A stretch of DNA of 64,000 nucleotides, taken from the NCBI GenBank assembly GCA_030180135.1, contig CM058239.1, positions 59,589,823 to 59,653,822 of the forward strand, in the 5' to 3' direction. Both the position numbers and the translations under genes were made by a program. The notes under the pieces are model-generated. The model did no database searches. It was given only the letters and a program-made list of their open reading frames with translations, and was not told the DNA's origin. Source of the stretch: Orychophragmus violaceus (lineage: Eukaryota > Streptophyta > Magnoliopsida > Brassicales > Brassicaceae). Position 1 is the stretch's first letter, and each line of letters opens with the position of its first letter. Below, in pieces: positions 48,192-59,843 of this stretch.

Positions 48192-50666
48192 ATTATGAAC
48201 ACCCGATCGGATCTGTCAAGAACGAGCTGACGACTACAGGGGAAGCTCTCATTAATTAGTTGATGAGGGGAAGCGGCTGACAGCAGTCCCTGAGCTAAAC
48301 CTTGGAAATATTAATGCCATAATGCCTTTCAAATCCTCTTAGCCATTATCCTACTGCAATAATTCTTGCTAAGAAGAACGCCCACCCCTCTCTGTTTGAT
48401 AACAATTTCCTCCTAGTTTTCTTGAAACAGATAAGCTTGCCCAACTGCAACAAAGAAAGAGCCTAGCTTTCTTGGTATGATGAGCTTATACTCGCTTTCT
48501 TGGTTTGATGAGCTATACACACTTTCTTGGTTTGATGAGTGAGTAACAACTTCTGAGTTGACTTGGAAGAAACCCTTGTGGATTGTTGTAGTTCCGTGCT
48601 AATTAACAGGTTCTTTGCCTTTATTTAAAACAGGTTTGGCATTGCATTCATCTAGGCTGTAGCCTCTCATACGACAAGAAGGATTTAGATTGGGGGATTT
48701 TCGTAAATGATTCGTTGCCAGCGCCCAAACTTTCCCATCCCCAGCCAAATACGATTGGGCCTATCCTTCAAGAGATCAACCAATACGCATACTGCGCAAC
48801 ACTAGGGTGGTCGTAGATCAGCTAACTGGGGCGTCCATTGGTGGAACTCAGCCGGAACCTCAATACTGTGTAGTGCCCGAAGAATTACTACGTAATTTTG
48901 TCTAGTTTAGTGATAGCGGTAGGTCGGTTCGCTGTGGCTCTAATGCCGGCGATGAAGCAAACAAATAGGGTGTGATAACATTCAGACCTATCTGAGACTA
49001 AGAGGGGCTGGTTACCGGAGGTATTCCTGTCAGCCTTGTAACATTAACCCAAAAACCAATCGTCACTGGTTTCATTCTTGTCGCTCTCTCTCCAGGAATC
49101 AAAACCTATGCCTTTCTTAGTCTGGTTAGGCTTTCCGGAAGGTTTTCCGGTGAGCTGTTATCAGATTGATTGGTATGGTAAGATGGATGTTAGTTGAGAG
49201 CTCCCGATTGGGGTTACGTAGAGAGACTGACTTATAGAGGATCTCTCTCGGTAGCTCGACGACGATGCCGAGGAACGCCTCAGCACGGAACTTTAATCAA
49301 TCAAATGGCATTAGGGTAGGGGCTTTCCTTTGTTAAAAATCCAAGAGAGATAGAGTTTGACAAGATAGTCAAACTATCACCCCGCATCTTCATTCTATGA
49401 CGATGGATCTTGGGAATGATTCGGGGGATCCCGGACCGCGACAATGAAACACTGATATCGAGTTTCTGACCCTTTAGTGAAGCAGAATCACTCAGGAGCT
49501 CCCAGTTCCCATTCAACATTCATTCATAGTCTTTATTCTCCCCTTGCCATCCTTCACTGCTTTTCGGACTGCTTCTACTGCTGCTTCCTATGCTTCCTGC
49601 TTCTGACTACTTGCCTTTCCCTCCCTCGGTTTACGCTTCCAGGTTCTCACATTTGGTTCTCGGAAAAGAACAATTGAATTCGGATGTGATTTTAATTCTT
49701 CCCTGATGATCTTGTCGGCCCTATCTATCCTGAAAAAGAAGCATTCCAGAATCAAAAAGAAGAAAGGTCTCGACGAGCATTAACTAGTTGATGAGGTCTC
49801 GACGAGCGACTGAAAGGAGAGGTACTTTCTCTAGCTTCGGGGGGTCTAACCATCTTCCCCGCTCGTACTTCCTTGATCCCTTTTGGCTTGAGCAAAGGAC
49901 TTTCACGACACGAGAAGAAGGCTATAGGATGTAATCAAAAGGAAGAACTATCCTATGGATAATTCTTTCTTTACGCCTTAGCAACCACTGGTGATAGCAA
50001 TCCCCCCGTGATCACAACCCATTCCAATCCAGATCCCTAATAATGAGAGTTAGATACAACAACTACGTCGCCAGGTTCATATTGGAACTCCAGAAAAGCC
50101 ATAGGGCTTTTGTACCTTCTACAACATTACATTGGCAAATGGAAGTCTGGGACCCACTCAGATAAATAAAAGCCTGAGTTGGATCCAATCCGCCCAATAT
50201 GGTTGGAGACCCAGAAAAAAGAAAGATAGTCTTGTTAAAGACGACGTGCCGACTCAATCTTTGCCGTATTAAACGAGAAGAGACTGAAGCGGCGGATCAA
50301 GTACTTGTTTACCGCCCCGGACCGAGAGGCCTAGTATGATGTGGATTATTGACGAAAAGTGAAAGTATTCCATCTGCACCCTCTAGGTTGGTCTCACACT
50401 ATAAAAAGAACCTGCCCGAACGGGCAAGGAGAGCTGATCCTATCGTCAAGGTTTCAAAACAGGTCGGTCAACTAATATTATCGAGACCAGAAGAGTCTAC
50501 TCCAACAGCTACGGACATTCACCACATCTCAAATTCTTACTGACAACCTTGGCAATATGGACTTCCTCTTATGAATGGTAAAGTGAACACAACTTACAAC
50601 TTTCATCGTACTGTGCTCTCCAAAGAACAACTCTTCTCAAAATCTCAAAAGGTGATGAGTTGGAAT
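48192..50666. other. Mitochondrial-type intergenic DNA
   Basis: No gene recognised. A thrice-repeated phrase ctttcttggtttgatgagc (variants) is at about 48468-48540. A 64-codon open frame (50349-50543, +) has no known motif. The last 5 bp (ggaat) are the target repeat of E6. Confidence 0.4.
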
Positions 50667-51372
50667 TGTAGGAACTTAGAGCCAATTCTACCAGATTCAG
50701 TATTCTCGCGAGTTCCCGATAGCCTAGGATCTAGGGTCTAGTTAATTGAATCATGATCTCACCTCGAGATTACCTGGAGTTTTGGCAGCGGAAGATTGAT
50801 CAGGTAGTACGAGATCTATTGCGCCTCAGATGCTGCGCCTCTATCGTAGTCCACACGCACACAAGCTGGAATCCGCCGGGTTGCTAGCGCCGGTGCTCGG
50901 ATCTCTCTGGGAACTGAGTTTCTCTGAGGTTTCTGTGTTTTCTCTCTGAGAAAACACTCTGGGCGGCGCACATGAACTATTAGGTCGAGATTACATAAGA
51001 TCACTTATATATCGACTCTGCCCTAAACCGAAACATCAGTTTCGGTTTCGCCACTGTGTCGACCGACACATCCACTGTTGTCGATCGACACAAGTCTTGC
51101 ATCGACCGACGCACCTAGTGGTATCGATCGATACGCCTCTTTGAAACTCAATTCGATGTGTATCTAATACACATCGATCAGACCATATCCAACTTGCTTA
51201 GGTGTGTGACACTGTAGGTTCACACGATACCAGGAATGAGTTACAACTCATTTGTCATAAGCGGTTTCTAGCAAAACATTATGACTACCTAGTATCACAT
51301 GAATTGTCCGATCTCGACAATACAACTATATTTAGAGTTAGTACAATGTGATTTCAGGACATAATCCCAACA
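50667..51372 (-). repeat. 3' LTR of E6
   Basis: 706 bp, plus-strand ends TGTAGGAAC and ATCCCAACA. It lacks 29 bp found in the partner LTR, between two copies of atat. Two palindrome pairs lie at 51055-51134. Confidence 0.92.
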
Positions 51373-51592
51373 ATCTCCCACTTGTACTGGAATCATCTAT
51401 TCCTACAATCCCTTTGTCTCTATATCTCGATATGGCATAAGGCAAGAGACTGTGTCATCCTTATTATAGCCAACATCATGTTCATCGAACTTCTGATCTA
51501 TACTGATAAACAAACGACTGACAATCACCTCGTTTGAGCACGGCCATGCATTTTCTCAGTATCAAATCTTCGATGGGCCCTGAGATATTTAT

Positions 51593-51779
51593 CTCCCGTT
51601 ACACAGGAGGGACAAATTCCATCTTGTTCCATCCCTGTTTCTATACATACTTCATGATACGTCGAAACAATGCCGTTATAGCCGCCAGTTACGGAACGAC
51701 GTTTGACAAGGTCAAAGCGCACCAATTCATATGCTAGAAAGCATGATGAACTCAGGTCTAAGGACTATACTCTATAGTC
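51593..51779 (-). promoter_or_regulatory. Conserved two-hairpin 3' module (E6)
   Basis: Hairpin A (51763-51779) is identical to the others. Hairpin B (51593-51609) reads CTCCTGT-GTA-ACGGGAG on the element strand, where one pair is T-G. Spacing is 153 nt. A 66-codon sense frame (51725-51525) covers the region. Confidence 0.5.
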
Positions 51780-52199
51780 GTAACGAGAACCTCCCATGAC
51801 ACTTATATATAACTATCCTGTGGAGTTCTCATTAAGCGGGTCATGTCCGATCATATGTTCACCAACATATATCTATGTGACTGACTGTGATAATCATATC
51901 ATTGACTCTATGAAACTTAGTCCAACAGTCACCTCACATACTAGTCTGCGCGGTTGTTAGTGTCCCATTTTAACAACCTTGACTAGGGACAATCATAATT
52001 TATGTCATCTTTTACTTATAGGGTTTCATGATCAAGTCTTCAACTTGATGACCTATAAGATGACCATAAAGTACTTTGGGACCATTATTTAATTATCCAA
52101 TAATTAAATAATACTGATGTCAGTTTTAACTTACACAAACACTGCCAAAGCACGTATATGTTAAGTTTACAACATAACTAAAATAACTCCCACTAGAAT

Positions 52200-54597
52200 C
52201 AAGATCATCTTTTCAGATATCTTACACCTACAGCAACAGAATAAATTCCGTGCTTAGGTTGTGGGAGAGAGTGCGGTGCTATTGCTTAAAACAATTTCAA
52301 CAAATTACACCGCCATTCAGATAAAAGCACTATTCTACGGTCTACTGCTTGGAGCCTTTCCAACAGTCAGTACCGCTTTTCAGACAAAGAGACATAACCA
52401 GGTGGGAACCGAGAATCGTCTTTGTCCGTCTAACTACTTTCAACTGGTACGTCACTTCCTCAGTTCACTACGAAACTATCCTTAGAGTTCTTTAAACACT
52501 TGGGATATTTCTGGCAACTGATCAGTGACTCTTACCGGAATATTTTGGTATTCTCTCGTCATGTTTTATGCGTAAGCTGCATCAAGACGAGCGCAAAATA
52601 TGGCATTCATGATGGATTCTATTGCAGCAGCATTAGAACTCACACTCATTAATATCAGTTCAGATAGTGTTTAGAAACACTTCTTCTTACCAATATTATT
52701 ACTAGCTCAGCCAGTGTCCAAAACACTTCATCTTGCTCAGATTATTGCCATAAGACTTTTGGTATGAAGCCATTCTTGGAATCAAGCACATTAGAATTGT
52801 CCAATACCTTATCAACATAAGGATTTTGACACGATCTAATCAGCTTACTCAATCTATATCAATAGATTCTGATTCTAAGAATTCACGCAGCTTCTCCCAT
52901 GTCTATCATTCCATTTGACTTCCGACCCAAAACTTGAAAAGACTTTAGTGTCGGAACGTCGTTTGTGAGATTCAAGTATGTTAACTACATACTGTGTGAG
53001 AATTGCCATTACGCTCCCACTAGTCTTCTTGTAGACGCATGGTTTCTTTTTCTTTCTGATCAAGTCAAAACCTTTGACCACTTTATCAGAATGTTGATTC
53101 CAACTCCAAGATGTTTGCTTCAATCCAGAATTGGATCGATGAAGCTAACATTCATACCCAGCCAATTTTCGGAGTTGGGGCTCACCATCGCTTCTTTGAA
53201 TTTCGCATGCTCGTCACTTTTCAATGATCAACAGATCACGACAATTGGTTACGAGAAATCACTCTCGAGTTAGTGACGAATCCTTTCGGATCTGCGAATC
53301 TCAGGCTTCACAGGTGCAGATCCTACAGCACTTTGTAGATCTTACCGCTGCTTTCCCTCAACAGGTTGAGCAGCCTCCTGTGTTAATCGAATTTCTTCGA
53401 TGTGTACTTTTACTCCCACTGTTCCTTTTGAAAGTACGATCTTTCTCAAAAGACACAGTTCCGAACAACAATACTTTGTCCTCGGATTGGTTGCAAAAGT
53501 AGCAAGCCTTGGTTTCCTCAGGACAACCAGCGAGGTAGAACTTATCAAACATGGGTTCAAGTTTGTTTGTTGACTACTGTCTTACACAAACCTTGTAATC
53601 CCAATTAATCAGAAAAACAAATTTGGAAATCACCCAGTCCACATCCAATGTGGTGTTTTTCACTGATTCTGATAGAAACCTTTTTCTGCGCAAAGACAGA
53701 CATTTTAGAACGTATTCTTAAATGATTATGGAAGATTCCTGTGACTCATCATTGATCGTAGCGTATCTAATAAGATTCGATTCATTCTGTCAGATGATCA
53801 CCCAATTCATGACTCAAGTATTTTCCTCCGCGATCCAATCGAGGATCTCAATACTTCTGTCAAATTGGTCCTACACTTCATCTTGGAACTCCTCAAGGGA
53901 TTCCTGCTCGTGTCTCATCAAATGAACATAGCCATACTTATTGATACCATCAATAAGGTAATGAAGTACAGAAGATTTCCTCTGGCACTAATGCTCATCA
54001 GGCCGCATACATCAGTATGTGTAAGGCCTAATAAGCCTCTGGCCCGTTTTCTTTTAGCTCTGCTAAAAGGGCCTTAGTCATTTGATCCAGTGAACAGAAT
54101 TCATATCTCAAATGATTTGTAATCGAATGAGTCTGAGTCCAAAACTATGGAATTTCTAAATCCGCTTCACTATGTATGGTCAAACGACTATGCCAACGAG
54201 AAATCAAGTTTGAGTCATCAGACTTAAACCTTTAATATTTGTGTTATATTTAACTTTCGCTAGTTTAAGATATAAAACCCATTCCAAACGGGGTGCTACC
54301 ATAGAATATTTCATTAAGATCTAAAGAACAAAACTTGTCTTTTATCAAAATGAAAAACATCCAAATTCTCAAAAGAAAATGAAAGACATTTCTGCACAAG
54401 GCAGATACATAGTAGCAATTACTTAATTTCCAAAACCAAGTATGAAAGGCTCCTACAAGTGAAGAATCTCTACGGCTCATGCAGCAACCATTGCTTCATA
54501 CCAGACACGCAGTTCCACTTGTCCTTTCTTCAACGTTCTACTGTCGCTTAGGTCCTGCATATTTCCAAAATATCAGTACCACAACTAGTATCCAATA
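52200..54597 (-). pseudogene. Decayed copia pol remnant (E6)
   Basis: Islands of copia pol remain: a piece with AGCPEETKACYFCNQSEDKV (53552-53358, integrase C-terminal side) and an RT piece near 53123-52875 with KPCVYKK. The start reads VLDTSC in the frame following the TAA at 54598-54600. Stops and shifts fill the rest. Confidence 0.78.
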
Positions 54598-55452
54598 CTT
54601 ATGTAGAACTTGAATTAATAACACAATACCTGAAGAAGAAGTACCATACATCTCCTTCATCTCTTGTGAATCTTCCAAGAATTTAATGCAATCTCTCTTC
54701 CAATGCCCTGACTCATCACAGTAGAAGCACCTTTTAACACCAGATGGGCCTGACTTGGGCTTAAAAGATGACACAGGTTTATCCTGATTCCAAATCTGGA
54801 CGGCCCTGTCTCTACCCTTGCCAGCACAAGATTTCTCAAATCTTTTGCCCTTTCTGATGTCTTGCTCTACTGCTTTGAGCATGCCATGCAGCTCAGTCAA
54901 CGTTTTCATCAAGCCTTTCTTAATATAGTTCTTAATGAACTTATCATAGCTTGACGGCAGTGACTGCAGAATGATGTCAGTGGCCAACTCTAAGCTGACA
55001 GGACATTCCAGTCTCCCCAGGTTATCAATGTAACCCATCAGTTTAATGACATGAGGACTTACTGGAGCATCCTCAGGTAGCTTGCACTCAGTTAGAGACT
55101 TCACCATCTGGAATCTCTCAACTCGTGCCAGATCCTGAAACTTCAGTTTCAGGCTGGTGATCATCTCTATTGGCGACTCCATGTTCTCGTATTGACCTTT
55201 CAAGTCCGAATTCATGGTAGCCAACATCAGTCCACGCACATCTACCACATCAGTATAATGCTTATTCCAAGCATTATATGCTGCATGCGAGCGATTGGTC
55301 CCAAGCCTTTCTGGAAGAGCCTTTTCAAGGACATAGTCCTTGCCCTCCTGCTTGAGAATGAATCTCAGATTCCGATACCAATCCAGGAAGTTGGATCCAT
55401 TTAACTTGTCCTTCTCAAGGACGGATCGCAACGAGAAAGTAGTCATAGACAT
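54538..55452 (-). CDS. gag: Copia Gag, nearly intact (E6)
   Basis: From the ATG at 55452 the frame encodes a Gag like that of E1 and E2: KLNGSNFLDWYRNLR near the N-terminus, SPHVIKLMGYIDNLGRL and LQSLPSSYDKF in the middle, and a CCHC knuckle CFYCDESGHWKRDC. After SSSGI one base is missing relative to E1, so the last 28 codons or so are out of frame and run past the expected end to 54538. In the original frame a TAA (54598-54600) stands at the codon before VLDTSC, matching the TAG of E1. The packaging domains are complete. Confidence 0.82.
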   Translation of the reverse strand: MSMTTFSLRSVLEKDKLNGSNFLDWYRNLRFILKQEGKDYVLEKALPERLGTNRSHAAYNAWNKHYTDVVDVRGLMLATMNSDLKGQYENMESPIEMITSLKLKFQDLARVERFQMVKSLTECKLPEDAPVSPHVIKLMGYIDNLGRLECPVSLELATDIILQSLPSSYDKFIKNYIKKGLMKTLTELHGMLKAVEQDIRKGKRFEKSCAGKGRDRAVQIWNQDKPVSSFKPKSGPSGVKRCFYCDESGHWKRDCIKFLEDSQEMKEMYGTSSSGIVLLIQVLHKYWILVVVLIFWKYAGPKRQ

Positions 55453-56175
55453 AAGCTGAAATCCAAGAAAAAACAAAGATTTAGTTATGTATATGATGAG
55501 AAATCTTATTTAATAAGAAAACTCGCATTATATTCAAATAATGTTTCCTCTATGAATATAATAATCCAAGATCCATACTTCACCAAAATTTGAGTGGGCG
55601 ACTCGCCATTACCCAAACTTTAGTTATCTAGGTAAGCAAATCATTGCTAATTGTACTCTGTACAACTCTTGGTTGTGGATGAGACAAACTATGTCTAATC
55701 CACTCTGATGTCTCTGGGCCCAGAACTTCTGATAGCTCAGTCAAGTAAACCAATCTCTTTAGTCTCGTGATCATTGACAGTTGCACTGCAAATTTGTCAA
55801 TGACCACCTGCCTTACTCATGTTGCAGTGGATACCAAGGACTCCAAGACTATCCAACAAACGACACAGGTCTTGACAGTAGACAAGACTTGGGCAAGACA
55901 TCGATGTTACTTGATATTTAGTTGAGGAAACTAAACTCTGAAAGTTTAGCAAATCAATTTCTTAGGTCATGTAATTGTTGATGTTAATGCACTGCAAGTC
56001 CATCAACATTATTACCTGCCTTACTCACGTAATTGTGGACACCAAGCTCTTGGCTAGAGATCACACAACGAAATGAGTCTTGACAGTTGACCACATTGAA
56101 GCTAATCTTTGATCAAGGTTTAGGTAGAGTTTGGTTTCTGCAAATTCAAGGTTCAATAACCAGAATTTCGACCAC

Positions 56176-56856
56176 TGTATCGATCGACACAGACTACGTC
56201 TGTCGATCGACACCGCCAAACATAACCGGACTTCAATAACCGGTTAATTCAATTAACCCGGTTCATCGAACCGGTCATGTCGATCGACACAACCTATGTG
56301 TGACGGTCGACATAAACCTAAACCGAAAACAGTTTTGATAACCGGTCCAATTCAAATGAACCGACTTATCTGATCAAACTGATCTTAACCAATCGATTTA
56401 TTCTAATTAGGATAGCCAGTTCAATCCAATTGAACCTATTCATCCAATTTAAACCGTTTAAACCAGTTTCAACTGATTGCGATAACCAGTCCAATTCTAT
56501 TGAACCATATTATCCAATCAAACTGATTTAACCCATCGGTTCATGCTAATTGTGATAATCAGTTCAATCCAATTGAACCAATTCATCCAATTCAAACCGA
56601 TCCATTCGGACTTAACCAAGCATGATAACCGGTCCAATCCAATTGAACCGATTAACCATTCGCTCGGTCTGTGTCGACCGACACAAAACTGTGTCGATCG
56701 ATACGTGACCGAATCTGCTCTGTGTCGACCGATACACAACCTGTGTCGATCGACACAGAAGGCTTTCGGTTTTTCTTCGCGAAAAACCCTAGCCGCCAAA
56801 TCTGTCGATTTCGCCACTTTGTGTCGACCGACACACCCAGTGTGTCGATCGACACT
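56176..56856. repeat. Cluster of paired palindromes in E6 leader
   Basis: Five pairs, for example TGTGTCGACCGACACA with TGTGTCGATCGACAC at 56819-56855, separated by aaccggtccaatccaattgaacc repeats, the same design as the E2 leader. Confidence 0.85.
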
Positions 56857-56994
56857 GTGCGAAAACACAGAATCGCAGATCGATCAAATCGATCTCACCT
56901 GTTCTAAACCAAGCAACCTAGTTTGCGAATCTAAATCATCAAATTCGTTTAACAGGTTCGATTCAATGATAAAACCCTAAGGCTCTGATACCAC

Positions 56995-57729
56995 TGTCGG
57001 AACTTGGAGCCAATTCTACCAGATTCAGTATTCTCGCGAGTTCCCGATAGCCTAGGATCTAGGGTCTAGTTAATTGAATCATGATCTCACCTCGAGATTA
57101 CCTGGAGTTTTGGCAGCGGAAGATTGATCAGGTAGTACGAGATCTATTGCGCCTCAGATGCTGCGCCTCTATCGTAGTCCACACGCACACAAGCTGGAAT
57201 CCGCCGGGTTGCTAGCGCCGGTGCTCGGATCTCTCTGGGAACTGAGTTTCTCTGAGGTTTCTGTGTTTTCTCTCTGAGAAAACACTCTGGGCAGCGCACA
57301 TGAACTATTAGGTCGAGATTACATAAGATCACTTATATATCGACTCTGCCCTAAACCGAAACATCAGTTTCGGTTTCGCCACTGTGTCGACCGACACATC
57401 CACTGGTGTCGATCGACACAAGTCTTGCATCGACCGACGCACCTAGTGGTATCGATCGATACGCCTCTTTGAAACTCAATTCGATGTGTATCTAATACAC
57501 ATCGATCAGACCATATGCCAATGATCAATCCCATGCAGAGTATATCCAACTTGCTTAGGTGTGTGACCCTGTAGGTTCACACGATACCAGGAATGAGTTA
57601 CAACTCATTTGTCATAAGCGGTTTCTAGCAAAACATTATGACTACCTAGTATCACATGAATTGTCCGATCTCGACAATACAACTATATTTAGAGTTAGTA
57701 CAATGTGATTTCAGGACATAATCCCAACA
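56995..57729 (-). repeat. 5' LTR of E6
   Basis: 735 bp, plus-strand ends TGTCGGAACTTGG and ATCCCAACA. Two palindrome pairs at 57383-57462. Confidence 0.92.
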
Positions 57730-57734
57730 GGAAT

Positions 57735-59395
57735 CCCATTCCAACTAAGGATTATTGTGGTTCTAGAGGATCTAGCTACAGGAGAACCAGGAACGGAGAG
57801 CTTTCCCCCCAACTCTTTCGAATGCTGGTCTTAAGAATGAGTGATTGCCCTTCTCCGACCCTTACTGCCCAACCTGCGAGCGGACAGCTAATGCATTCCA
57901 CTTATTGAACAGGGTTCTATGGTCGGTCCGCGACCCCTGGATACCGAAGGCGTCCTTGGGGTGATCTCGTAGTTCCTACGGGTGGAGACGATGGGGTCGG
58001 TCCATGGATTTTCCTTCCTTTTGCCGCATTTCGCTCAAAGGGTTGAAGGGAGATAGTGCATCAAGCTGTTCGCAAGGGCCAACTTGATCCTCTTCCCCAG
58101 GGATCAATTTTTTTTCCAGACTCCAACTACCGTCCAATGCAAGAGGTCGCCCAAACCCGTGTTTTTTGCTTGAAAAGGGCCACACTACTAAGGGGGGGGG
58201 GGGTGGAAGGGAGAGGCGTACAGATTAGAAATTTGGTTTCACACGTACTCATTGATCGGTCTGCCCGCTGAAAGCGAGAGGAATGGGAATGGCTCAACCG
58301 ACGAGAAACTAGGAGCGGCTCTACTGTTAAGGAGATAAATGGAATTAGAGTTACCGCTTTCATTTCGGAATGTGGGACGACAATAGACCCGCTTTCAGAG
58401 TTTAGGGACATGCTCATAGATAGGATGGAGGTTCATTTGATTCGTGCTTGATTACGCTCAAAAGAGAAGGCCAAGGAAAGAGGCGAAACTCAACTCTAAA
58501 GGGAAAGAGTGGTCACTCGACCTACTATAACGAAGTGAGGGAAGGAGTTCCAGTGACCAACCCTTAGGAGAGAGACGTACGATAATAAGAAATAGAATCA
58601 GGTCTTTGACGATCCAGTATTAGCTAGCAAATGTATGGACTCATACTTTTATGACTCCCTAGTGCCCAGGGAAGGAAGGCTCTGCCTAATAATTTCACAC
58701 TAATTTTCCTATTCTTGGTTTGCTTTTGGTTGCACTGATTAATTCCGGTTTAGCTTCAAGATAAGCTTTAAGTCTAGCTCCAATTGAGCCTTTGAGATTA
58801 TCTCATCGAGCTACGCCCCATATACCGGGTGACCCAGTCGCATATGCAGTAGCTCCAGACCTATACCCTACCTTCCCCTTCCTTTGTTTGGGATTGTGGA
58901 GGTATGCGTTTTCTCAATTGAGAATGCAATCGAGGAGCCTAACTCGCATTAACGTAGTCATCTCCTGTCCTGCCTATTATGAGTTGGGTTTCGTAGAGTG
59001 AAAGGTTGGGCGCTGACTCAAAGGTATTGAAAGAACTCGATGATAGGGTTTTCAGCAATGGCTTATAGAATGGAATAATTAGTCTCGTACTTAAAGTTCT
59101 TGGAATCACCTTGATACTCAGTTCCAGTGATCCTAAATCTTCTCCTGATTATGTTCCCGATCCTGTTTCAGATTCTCTTTCAGTTGTGGAAAGAAGCCCC
59201 TCCTCTTCGACTGGTCAAGCATCTTTAGGAATACCCAGATTAGTCTGTTGGTCGGATTCTTGCTGCCAGTTAATCTACTATCCGAGCTTGATTCTTTGAA
59301 AGCCTTGAACTGTGAAATTTCTCTCTCTCAGCTGCCGGAATCTTCTTCTCTGTTGAGATTTTATAGAGTTTCGTTTATTATATCTATTTCTATCT
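57735..59395. other. Mitochondrial-type intergenic DNA
   Basis: No gene recognised. There is a run of 12 G at 58192-58203. A reading frame after it, with CGTTIDPLSEFRDMLIDRM (near 58373-58430), looks protein-like but I do not recognise it and a stop precedes it. Confidence 0.4.
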
Positions 59396-59843
59396 CTACC
59401 TTATTGACCGCAACTTCCGTTTTTATTATCGCATTCATTGCTGTGCTGCTCTTCCAGTAGATATTGATGGTATTCGTGAACCTGTTTCTGGATCTCTTCT
59501 TTACGGAAACAATATTATTTCAGGTGCCATTATTCCTACTTCTGCAGCTATTGGTTTGCATTTTTACCCGATCTGGGAAGCTGCATCCGTTGATGAATGG
59601 CTATACAATGGTGGTCCTTATGAACTAATTGTTCTACACTTTTTACTTGGTGTAGCTTGTTATATGGGTCGTGAGTGGGAACTTAGTTTCCGTCTGGGTA
59701 TGCGTCCTTGGATTGCTGTTGGATATTCAGCTCCTGTTGCAGCTGCTACTGCTGTTTTCTTGATCTATCCAATTGGTCAAGGAAGTTTTTCTGATGGTAT
59801 GCCTCTAGGAATCTCGGGTACTTTCAACTTTATGATTGTATTC
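59396..59843 (+). pseudogene. psbA: Plastid psbA fragment (photosystem II D1)
   Basis: The translation matches D1 from about residue 42 (TLLTATSVFIIAFIA) to about 186 (GTFNFMIVF) of 353, including transmembrane segments with HFLLGVACYMGREWELSF and AVFLIYPIGQGSFSDG. About 5 bp are inserted at 59441-59450, so the first 15 or so codons are in another frame from the rest (open from about 59460 to 59843). Sequence on either side is not psbA. It lacks the His ligands and the QB-binding part. This is plastid DNA moved into mitochondrial DNA, then here. Confidence 0.93.

Larger units (their letters stand above)
50667..57729 (-). mobile_element. E6: second lineage of pol-decayed Ty1/copia element
   Basis: A 7.1-kb minus-strand element flanked by ggaat (50662-50666 and 57730-57734). 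LTRs are 50667-51372 (706 bp) and 56995-57729 (735 bp). PBS (56982-56993) matches initiator tRNA-Met. Gag (55452 to about 54600) is open over almost its full length, pol (to about 52200) is decayed, and the two-hairpin module is present. LTR sequence differs from E1/E3/E5 and from E2, though all share blocks, so this is a sister lineage that also lost pol. Confidence 0.94.

Noticed and set aside
58192..58203. G run as a quadruplex or regulatory site
   Set aside because: A single run of G in a decayed spacer; a length error in sequencing is as likely.
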